Positions 6,463-12,719 of a stretch of 12,719 nucleotides of DNA are shown in pieces; within the stretch, counting starts at the first letter, position 1, and each line of letters starts with the position of its first letter. The translations under genes were made by a program, and so were the position numbers. This DNA is from Choanephora cucurbitarum. Taxonomy: Eukaryota > Mucoromycota > Mucoromycetes > Mucorales > Choanephoraceae. The stretch is taken from positions 1-12,719 of the forward strand of contig JAIWNI010000288.1 of the NCBI GenBank assembly GCA_025331435.1, in the 5' to 3' direction. The notes below the pieces were generated by a model. The model did not search any database. It worked only from the letters and a program-made list of their open reading frames with translations, and was not told the origin of the DNA.

Positions 6463-9240
6463 ATGGTCCATGGTCCCTGTGGGCTTTTAAATTCTCATGC
6501 TGTTTGTATGGATGCTGAAAAAGGGTGTACCAAAGGATACCCCAAAGAATTCTGTGAGGAAACCACTGTCAATTCAAATGGAGGCTATCCTATCTATAGA
6601 AGACGCAACAATGGATCATCAGTTCCCAAAACTATTAATGGACACACCTACAACATAGACAACCGCTGGATCGTACCTCACAACCTGTATCTTTGCTCCA
6701 AGTATGACGCACATATTAATGTTGAACTGTGCTCTTCAATTAATAGTGTCAAGTACGTCTACAAATATGTGTACAAAGGTCATGATCGCGCTTCTATGTC
6801 TGTGGAGCAGAATGATGAAATTCGGTCTTTTGTTGATGCTAGATATGTCTCGGCACCTGAGGCATGCTGGAGGCTGTTCTCCTTTTCTATGCACAAGGAG
6901 TTTCCATCTCATCAAAGACTTGCAATTCATCTGGAAGGTGAAGAACCTGTTTACTTTAATGAGGATGATGATGTCACCACTGTGCTGGAACGAGCTTCTG
7001 TTCAAGAAACTACTCTCACAAGTTGGTTCAAAACGAATGCAAATGATCCTGATGCAAGATCAGTTTTGTATCCAAACTTCCCTGAAGAGTATGTTTGGCA
7101 TAATGAAAAGGAGCCTAGACGATGGGAAAAGCGCCAACGAGGCTTTGGTGGCACAATTGGTAGAATTTATGCTGTTTCTCCCAAACAGACTGAATTATAT
7201 CACTTGAGAATGTTACTTCACCACATACCTGGTGCTACTTCATTTGCTCATCTAAGAACAGTCAATGGCATTGTTCATCCCACTTTCCAAGATGCTTGCC
7301 GTGCTCTTCATTTACTTGAATCTGATGACCAATGGAGTCGATGTCTGGAAGAAGCAGCTCAAACTCAATTGCCCTTTAGTCTTCGAAGACTATTTACTAT
7401 CCTTTTGATTTTCTGTGCACCTTCTGATCCCCATCAACTTTGGCTGGAATTTCGAAACGAGTTATCTGAAGACTATGTTCATCAATTGAGAAACGATTCT
7501 TCCTTTGACTCTGTTTTAAACAGTATCACTGAAACAGCTTATAACAATGCATTGCTTGATATAGATGACATCCTTGCCACTCAACATGGAACCAGCATCA
7601 CTAACTATCCTGGCTTTGTATTACCCACTGTTGATACAAGAAGGGATAATGCTACTACAGGTGTTGGTCGTTTGATTCAAGAACAAGAAAGACTGAATGC
7701 AATGGCCCAACAGAGCTCTGCTTCTGTCAATATTGATAGATTCAACAATGACCAACGTCAGGTCTTTGACACTATCATGCAATGTGTTGAAAGAGATGGC
7801 TGTGAATCAACTGAATTCCCTAGGATCTTCTTTGTTGATGGGCCTGGTGGTACTGGCAAGACCTACCTATTCAACACGCTTTTGAAAGCTGTTAGATCCC
7901 TTGGTAATGGTTACGTCTTAGCTGTTGCATCCAGTGGTACAGCTGCTTTGCTTTTAGATGGTGGTAGAACAGCTCACTCCATGTTGAAAATACCCTTAGA
8001 AACATCCTCAACTACTCTATGTGGTATCAAGCCCAGATCTCAATTAGCCAACTTACTCAAGAAGACCAAATTAATCATATGGGATGAATCGTCCATGATC
8101 AACAAGTCTACACTTGAAACAGTTGACCGAACCTTTAAAGACATCTTTAGTGAAAACAACGAAGCTCTGTCTAATGTCCCATTTGGTGGTCGACTTATGC
8201 TTTTTGGTGGTGACTTCAGACAAGTACTACCTGTGGTCAAAAGAGGCAATCGATCGAGCATTGTTAATCAATGTATCAACCGATCATTTCTCTGGTCATC
8301 TTTTTCTGTCTTGAAGCTCCAAATCAACATGAGAGTTCAACAAGCTCAAATGAGCAATGATGTTCGTCTATCTGAAGAATTACAACAATTTGCCAACATG
8401 CTATTGGATATTGGTAATGGAGCTATGGAAACCTTGAAGATACCTGTATTTACGAGCAATCGTATTACTGATACTGAGTATATCAAGATCCCTGAATCCA
8501 TGCTTATTCAAGGTGACAATCTGTTAAACCTTCTATCGGCAATCTATCCAGAACTGTTCTCCACTGAAAGCAATGTTAGACCTAATCCTCAGAGTTTAAT
8601 CAATTCTGCCATTCTTACTCCTACCAATTCTTTTGTTGCTGATATTAACCGTCTGTTGATTGAAAAATTTCCAGGGGATCTCAAGACATACTATAGTGCT
8701 GATGTACATCTCTCAAATGAGCAAAACATGCAATATCCCGTAGAACTACTTCACTTGATTGAAACTGGATCTATTCCGCCTCACGAACTCAAGTTGAAAG
8801 TAGGCTCACCTATTATGCTTTTAAGAAACCTGGATGCTACCAATGGTTTGTGCAATGGTACTAGATTGATAGTCAAATCATTGATGCAACATGTAATTGA
8901 AGCAACCATTGAAACTGGAGCACTTATTGGTTCTGTTGTATGCATACCACGCATCAAATTCTTGAACGACTCAAACGATGCAATTCAATTTAGCCGTGTC
9001 CAATTTCCTGTAAGACTTGCCTTTGCCATGACTATAAACAAAGCTCAAGGTCAAACTCTTGAAAAAGTCGGCCTTTATCTACCAAAGCCAGTTTTCAGTC
9101 ATGGACAGTTATATGTTGCTCTCTCCCGTGTAAGACAAAAGGAATCTTTAAAAATTCTAATTGGAAAATCTACTTCTATTCCGTCCAGATTTTCAACAAA
9201 TCATACAAGAAATGTTGTATATAAAGAAGTATTCATATAA
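6463..9240 (+). CDS. Helitron Rep-helicase, C-terminal half (Y2 motif and PIF1 helicase)
   Basis: The frame is really open from 6385; the ATG at 6463 lies inside the Rep domain and is probably not a native start. MVHGPCG and C-x-KGYPK sequences typical of the Helitron Rep core come first. KYVYKYVYKGHD (97-108) holds the paired tyrosines Y98 and Y102 that join covalently to DNA in this family. A linker of about 340 residues follows. The superfamily 1 PIF1 helicase has Walker A GPGGTGKT (460-467), Walker B IIWDESSM (538-545), GGDFRQVLPV (582-591), LQINMR (619-624), TINKAQGQTL (857-866) and YVALSRVR (884-891). The protein ends 34 residues after the last motif, so the C-terminus is complete. All catalytic motifs look intact, so only the frameshift argues against function. 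Confidence 0.9.
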   Translation: MVHGPCGLLNSHAVCMDAEKGCTKGYPKEFCEETTVNSNGGYPIYRRRNNGSSVPKTINGHTYNIDNRWIVPHNLYLCSKYDAHINVELCSSINSVKYVYKYVYKGHDRASMSVEQNDEIRSFVDARYVSAPEACWRLFSFSMHKEFPSHQRLAIHLEGEEPVYFNEDDDVTTVLERASVQETTLTSWFKTNANDPDARSVLYPNFPEEYVWHNEKEPRRWEKRQRGFGGTIGRIYAVSPKQTELYHLRMLLHHIPGATSFAHLRTVNGIVHPTFQDACRALHLLESDDQWSRCLEEAAQTQLPFSLRRLFTILLIFCAPSDPHQLWLEFRNELSEDYVHQLRNDSSFDSVLNSITETAYNNALLDIDDILATQHGTSITNYPGFVLPTVDTRRDNATTGVGRLIQEQERLNAMAQQSSASVNIDRFNNDQRQVFDTIMQCVERDGCESTEFPRIFFVDGPGGTGKTYLFNTLLKAVRSLGNGYVLAVASSGTAALLLDGGRTAHSMLKIPLETSSTTLCGIKPRSQLANLLKKTKLIIWDESSMINKSTLETVDRTFKDIFSENNEALSNVPFGGRLMLFGGDFRQVLPVVKRGNRSSIVNQCINRSFLWSSFSVLKLQINMRVQQAQMSNDVRLSEELQQFANMLLDIGNGAMETLKIPVFTSNRITDTEYIKIPESMLIQGDNLLNLLSAIYPELFSTESNVRPNPQSLINSAILTPTNSFVADINRLLIEKFPGDLKTYYSADVHLSNEQNMQYPVELLHLIETGSIPPHELKLKVGSPIMLLRNLDATNGLCNGTRLIVKSLMQHVIEATIETGALIGSVVCIPRIKFLNDSNDAIQFSRVQFPVRLAFAMTINKAQGQTLEKVGLYLPKPVFSHGQLYVALSRVRQKESLKILIGKSTSIPSRFSTNHTRNVVYKEVFI

Positions 9241-9283
9241 ATATTGTTATTTTCTTATTCTCAATATCATTAATTTTTTTATC

Positions 9284-9289
9284 AATAAA
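9284..9289 (+). promoter_or_regulatory. Likely polyadenylation signal of the Helitron gene
   Basis: AATAAA lies 44 nt after the TAA stop of the helicase frame, a normal distance for a fungal mRNA 3' end. The surrounding sequence is AT-rich, so chance occurrence is possible. Confidence 0.45.
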
Positions 9290-9364
9290 TCTAACATTTT
9301 AAAAAAAATAAACATATTCGTCCCATTTAACTCAAGCATATTCATCTCATTTAGCATTGATCAC

Positions 9365-9534
9365 TCTCATCGGATTAGCCTTGATCTTCAAAGCTGCCCC
9401 GGGACACGTGTTTTTTTTTACCAAAGCGACGGTTTAAAATACACGAAGCGCAGCGAAGGGGCTATTTTATACCATAGCGAAGGTCTAAAAAAAATATGGG
9501 TGGGGCTCCCACTTTGAGCTTCTCATCGGATTAG
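9365..9534 (+). repeat. 14-bp direct repeat TCTCATCGGATTAG, two copies
   Basis: TCTCATCGGATTAG occurs exactly at 9365-9378 and at 9521-9534, 156 bp apart. The sequences after each copy differ in detail, but both lead into GC-richer palindromic DNA. They could be a duplicated subterminal unit, or a target duplication around a 142-bp insert. Confidence 0.8.
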
Positions 9535-9668
9535 TTGGCCTGCGGCGGCACGAGCATTTTACAAAGCGCAGCGTACCGTACCATAATGAAGGTCAATAAA
9601 ATTAACCAGAGCGCAGCGTAGGTGCTAATTTTATTACCGCAATGGAGGTGCGGTTTGTAATATGCTCG
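9420..9668. repeat. Nested palindromic block with five ACC...GGT hairpins and GCGCAGCG motifs
   Basis: Five short elements begin ACC and end GGT: 9420-9433, 9471-9484, 9580-9593, 9605-9623 and 9636-9654. Three share AGCGA or AGCGC loops, and the last has a six-base stem (ACCGCA/TGCGGT). Larger stems enclose them: 9431-9441 with 9463-9473 (10 of 11 paired), 9591-9607 with 9621-9638 (bulged), and 9551-9565 with 9654-9668 (14 of 15 paired). GCGCAGCG occurs at about 9448, 9566 and 9611. GTGGGGCTCCCAC (9500-9512) is a separate hairpin. GC content is well above the neighbours. It may be the Helitron 3' structure, a foldback MITE or a structured RNA. Confidence 0.75.
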
Positions 9669-9669
9669 T

Positions 9670-10160
9670 CATCTTTAAAAAAAAAGTATTTTAAGAAACA
9701 AAGACTGATCCTCAATTAGAAAGAGAGACAATAAGTATATTCAAGCTCCTTTATTGTTGTCTATTGTTCTTTGCACAAAGTGTCACAAAAACTAAAGACA
9801 TCCGATCATTAAGATAAAGAAGATGGGATTAAAACATATATGGCTAAACAATGGATTTTTTTAATTCTACTTTTTAATGAAAGATGGGCTTTGTTGCTGT
9901 TGTTATTATAGACTCTACTGCCATTTCACTAACACACTTTTTTTTAGTTTTTGGACCAAAACAAACGGCTTATTGTCAATTGATTTCATATTTATCAGCC
10001 TGTTTATACTTTGTTTTTTTAGCATAAAGTAAATTGCACGTATTTTTTATAAGCGGAGATGTTGAGATTCAGCCAGAAAAAAAATACAAGACGGAAATAA
10101 CCTCTATCTCAAAAAAAATTTTTTTTTTTACTTCTTTACTAAAATAAACCTTGACCCCCA
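9670..10160. other. AT-rich sequence with no gene seen
   Basis: Poly-A and poly-T runs dominate, for example at 9675-9685 and 10108-10130. Both strands have frequent stops in every frame. No hairpin or repeat of note was seen apart from TTTGGACCAAAA near 9950-9961, which recurs at the right edge (12708-12719) and is short enough to be chance. Confidence 0.4.
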
Positions 10161-10162
10161 AC

Positions 10163-10689
10163 TCATTTGTCCCGTGAAAAGCAGATCAAACTCAACAGAG
10201 TACGGTAATCGTAACAGAAGAACCTTCTCAACTAGTTTACTAAAAAGATTGACTTTATTCTAGCAGTTCGACTTCAAAAAATAACTGGAGAGATATCGAA
10301 AACGCGTCTACAGAAGTAGTGTTAATCAACTTGGAATTCTACAGCATCACACTTCATCAATACCTTGGACTTGTCTAAGAGGTATCCTCAGTCAGTAATG
10401 CGCTTGACCTAACACAATGAGCAGCTCGTTCAGCAGGTAAAAGTCGCCTAGCACTAGCATCTGACACAGCCAATTTGGTTTCTTGGACTGGAGAAGTGAT
10501 TTAAAGTGAACATGTCAATGTGTTTAGCGTTAGGTAGTAGGTGGTTGTGTATAAACACTTTGCGGATAAAAGGTAAGTACTTTTTGTGGTTTGTTTGTCA
10601 TCTGTGCGGACAAGATGTACACATCGTTGGGGAAAGCGATCAGTGACAAGGAAGTTATTTGTTTTATTACGAATAAAGAAGAATAAGCT
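10163..10689 (-). pseudogene. Degenerate coding segment of unknown function
   Basis: On the minus strand a frame is open from 10689 to a TAA at 10503-10501 (FLVTDRFPQRCVHLVRTDD near its middle) and continues in the same frame as VQETKLAVSDASARRLLP and AAHCVRSSALLTEDT to a TAG at 10377. A one-base shift near 10382 then opens LDKSKVLMKCDAVEFQVD, a TAA at 10324, YFCRRVFDISPVIF, a TGA at 10276, and more sequence to a TGA at 10165. The amino-acid composition is strongly protein-like between about 10600 and 10280. The frame may continue upstream to about 11090, but that part is purine-rich, where open polar frames arise easily. No domain is recognised. GTG-started plus-strand frames here look like shadows. 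Confidence 0.5.
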
Positions 10690-11099
10690 CTATGTTCAAC
10701 TATATTTATTGTGTTTTCCTATGTTTGTACTGTATTGTAATCAACTTGTGATTGACTTTGATGATTTGGTATATGAGAACAGCTTTACTTTAATGTTTAT
10801 TATTAATTTGGACCGCATTATAAGGGTGTGTTTCGACATCAACACTCAGTTATCTACAAATTGGAATTTACAAAGGCAATAGTTGTTGTATTCTTGTTGC
10901 CTATATTCTGTCTGCAGATTTCTCTTCGGTCACTTCTGTTCAGTAGCTTTCTCCAACTCCTGATGTCTGCATCTCGTAACGATGAATGTTGAGATCTCAC
11001 TCAATTCTAACCTTTTTTCTTTCTGTTTTTTCTGTCAAAACCTACGAACACTTCTCGTCTGATATCTTTTAGTAGTAAACTCTGAAAGACTATAGTTTT

Positions 11100-11427
11100 T
11101 TTTCTATCATCATTTCTCTGTCAATTGCTTTCACTGACTAATAAAAAAATATATATGGAATTTCAAACTCCTCGGCCTGAAGCAAAAATCTGAAGTAGAA
11201 AAAATAAAAAATATTTCTGAGAAGTGCTAAAAAATTACTTTACAAAAAAAATCCATAAGTACTCAAATCACCCAAAAATCATCGATTTTAAAACCTTCAT
11301 CGAATCACTTCAAACTTTGCATACATGTAGAGAGGTACTATGAGTGTAATAATATGTAAACAGAATCTCAAACGGATTATTTTTCGTCGAGTTATTCATG
11401 TTTTAGTAAAAAGTGGTACAAACGTCG
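11100..11427. other. AT-rich sequence with no gene seen
   Basis: A-rich runs and short words dominate. A minus-strand stretch near 11101-11137 (SVKAIDREMMIE) could be joined to the 10690-11090 purine-rich region by one base in an A8 run, but this is too weak to call. Confidence 0.3.
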
Positions 11428-11449
11428 TGTATGTACCATGGTACATACA
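11428..11449. repeat. Perfect 22-bp palindrome
   Basis: TGTATGTACCATGGTACATACA is identical to its own reverse complement, centred on CCATGG, with no spacer. It is the first of three palindromes in 93 bp. Confidence 0.9.
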
Positions 11450-11468
11450 TGGAACTTACACGCTTTAG

Positions 11469-11487
11469 TTGTAGTGAATCACTACAA
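11469..11487. repeat. 19-bp palindrome with one-base centre
   Basis: TTGTAGTGA and TCACTACAA are exact complements around a single A. It lies 19 bp after the 22-bp palindrome. Confidence 0.85.
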
Positions 11488-11506
11488 AAAAAAAGTTTCA
11501 CAAAAT

Positions 11507-11520
11507 GGGTATATATACCC
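11507..11520. repeat. Perfect 14-bp palindrome GGGTATATATACCC
   Basis: The sequence equals its own reverse complement. It contains TATATATA and could act as a TATA-type core in either direction, but no gene start fits it. Confidence 0.8.
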
Positions 11521-11791
11521 CTTATTTGCCCTTTATTTGACAATTTCATTCAGACGCCCTACTCTGAAAGTTATATGAACATTCACATAAGGGGGCTGAT
11601 AGAACATTTTATAACAGTTTTTTACCGCTTGAACAATTGTCAATCACAGCATCTAATTGTCATAAAACAGGTAAATACAGGCCTTGATGGCCAGTTTCTA
11701 AGCAGTGTCTTTTTGTCAATTAGACCATGTATTCACCCTTTGATTACTACTTTACATTGTCAATCACAGGCCTTCCCTTTATTTCCATTCG
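11521..11791. other. Sequence with short direct repeats and possible decayed minus-strand coding
   Basis: TTGTCAATCACAG is present at 11637-11649 and 11757-11769, with a partial copy near 11713. On the minus strand, in the frame that continues past the TGA at 11794-11792, protein-like pieces appear between stops (for example RHCLETGHQGLYLPVL and QLDAVIDNCSSGKKLL). The plus strand has a 139-codon frame (11413-11832) with a GTG start; its length is within chance for this base composition. Neither is firm. Confidence 0.3.
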
Positions 11792-12070
11792 TCAAAAATT
11801 ATCATTTTTGTTCATTTCAATTGCCTTTTTAGATTTTGTACATCCTTTAGATCTTGGATAGAGGCATTTCATAGGTTCCTTGGCGTTACATTTTACACAA
11901 TTATTGAAACACACTTCTTTACGATTTGACCTTGGTTTAAAGATGTATCCTTTATTTGGCACATATTGCCTTCCTTTTTAGGCATTCTATTTTAGACATT
12001 GCACAATCGGAAATAGCACTATAAATGGTGCAATAAAACGCTTGCTTATTCTCTTGTATTATTGGTTTAT
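11792..12070 (-). pseudogene. Cysteine-rich coding segment with duplicated Cys spacing, frameshifted
   Basis: On the minus strand a possible 3' splice site (TTATTAG ending 12071) precedes an open frame, KPIIQENKQAFYCTIYSA then ISDCAMSKIECLKRKAICAK, ending in TAA at 11954-11952. One base over, an overlapping frame open from 11977 reads NKGYIFKPRSNRKEVCFNNC and VKCNAKEPMKCLYPRSKGC, to a TGA at 11794-11792. A single-base indel near 11955-11960 would join them. The first part has C-x6-C-x6-C and the second C-x3-C-x2-C-x7-C-x7-C, so the spacing pattern looks duplicated and metal-binding is plausible. I do not recognise a named domain; a FLYWCH-like fold was considered but its tryptophan is absent. 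It could also be two exons. Confidence 0.45.
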
Positions 12071-12173
12071 CTAATAAAAAATGTACTATATATAGCCCAA
12101 ATACTACTACTATTCACCGCTTCATTGGTGCTTTTTTAGGCTGGAAAATACCAGGATCCCTTCCCTTCCTTAC

Positions 12174-12719
12174 CTGTATACCCCCCATACATTCAGCCAC
12201 ATTTTCGAAGCCTGCTTTGCTACTATCTAGAATACTGCTCTTGCTTGCAGCTTCAGAAAAGACTTGAAAGGATACGCATTGCAGGTTACTTCTTGAACTA
12301 TAAATCACACCAGCAGAAAGGAGTCTCAGTAAAAGAGCAGCTAAATAAAGATACTACTTCACACTACAAGTTTTATAAAATACAAATTAGTGCTTGATAT
12401 TCATGAGTAGATTTAAAAAAATTTCTTACCTTTGCAGTTGCAAAAGCAATATACAGATGGCACACAAAGAGGTCTTTCTGAGTGAGCATCTAAAGTAAAA
12501 ATATAAACGTTAGTTTTGATGAAATGATTACAAAAAGAATTGGCTTACATTAGAACTAAATATCACAGGATAATAAAAGTACCACGCAAAGAGCATATAT
12601 AAAGTTAAAGAATATTGCTTAGTAAAAGCATCTACAAGAGTTAAAAGACATACCTTTTACTTGAACACCAATAGAAGCAAGTGCATCTTGTTATTGCCTA
12701 TTTTACCTTTGGACCAAAA
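12174..12719 (-). CDS. Partial spliced gene or pseudogene at the right edge
   Basis: Splice signals on the minus strand suggest exons ...-12654, 12489-12430 and 12297-12174. The 5' sites are GTATGT at 12653, GTAAGA at 12429 and GTAAGG at 12173. The 3' sites are CTTTAG ending 12490 (with AAAACTAACG upstream) and TTTATAG ending 12298. Two frames stay open across the joins. One gives ALASIGVQVK, AHSERPLCVPSVYCFCNCK and QEVTCNAYPFKSF before a TAG near 12230. The other gives a cysteine-rich start, then VSFQVFSEAASKSSIL and GFENVAECMGGIQ, reading through GTAAGG to a TGA at 12116-12114. I cannot choose between them. The gene is cut off by the window edge and no function is recognised. Confidence 0.35.

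Larger units (their letters stand above)
4510..9670 (+). mobile_element. Helitron rolling-circle transposon, autonomous type with frameshifted gene
   Basis: The element is recognised by its Rep-helicase gene. It combines an HUH nuclease (FTCNPKW, then LPHAH), a two-tyrosine motif (YVYKYVYK) and a PIF1 helicase. That combination defines Helitrons. No OTU, RPA or apurinic endonuclease domain is visible in either half, so it is unlike the Helentron layout. The stated limits are only the tandem repeat upstream and the palindromic block downstream. I could not identify a 5' TC end, a 3' CTRR end with its hairpin, or the A/T target junction, so the true boundaries are unknown. Confidence 0.75.

Noticed and set aside
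9161..9517. Plus-strand open frame over the end of the helicase
   Set aside because: It overlaps the well-supported helicase C-terminus in another frame and then runs through palindromic DNA.
9241..9720. Helitron 3' end with CTRR
   Set aside because: CTAA or CTGA words exist (9291, 9485, 9624, about 9707), but none sits about 10 bases after a compact hairpin and before a T in a convincing way.
11413..11832. Plus-strand open frame of 139 codons
   Set aside because: Starts at GTG, crosses the palindromes and overlaps more protein-like minus-strand sequence; its length is not significant in AT-rich DNA.

Overview
The window looks like a non-coding-rich, AT-rich stretch of a fungal nuclear genome, most likely an early-diverging fungus of the Mucorales type. 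The reasons are short GTAAGT...CTAAC...AG introns of about 58-68 bp, long T and A runs, an intact-looking fungal-style Helitron protein, and no bacterial operon structure, Shine-Dalgarno sites or tRNA/rRNA genes. The organism assignment is inference, not proof.

The centre (4670-9240, + strand) is a rolling-circle transposon of the Helitron class. Its Rep-helicase gene is split into two overlapping frames by one apparent single-base loss near 6389. The first half carries two cysteine clusters, the HUH endonuclease motif and the first Rep motif. The second half carries the two-tyrosine motif and a complete PIF1-type helicase. A 17-bp tandem repeat lies just upstream (4528-4579). A strongly structured palindromic block lies downstream (9365-9670), holding five ACC...GGT mini-hairpins, three larger stems and GCGCAGCG motifs. 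The exact Helitron ends were not found.

Left flank (1-4500): a spliced minus-strand gene runs from 1758 to 652. It has two textbook introns and a readable C-terminus, but ten in-frame stop codons and no visible frameshift, so it is a pseudogene decayed by substitution. Then comes pyrimidine-rich sequence without a convincing gene (1760-2968), a cluster of GTAGGAC/GTCCTAC repeats ending in a perfect 14-bp hairpin (2975-3294), and a four-copy degenerate repeat (3821-4095).

Right flank (9670-12719): at least three decayed or partial minus-strand coding segments are visible only by reading across stops, frameshifts or introns. They are an unrecognised pseudogene (10163-10689), a cysteine-rich segment with a duplicated Cys-spacing pattern (11792-12070), and spliced exons at the right edge (12174-12719). 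Three perfect or near-perfect palindromes lie within 93 bp at 11428-11520. Overall this is a transposon-rich graveyard in which the Helitron is the youngest and best preserved element.
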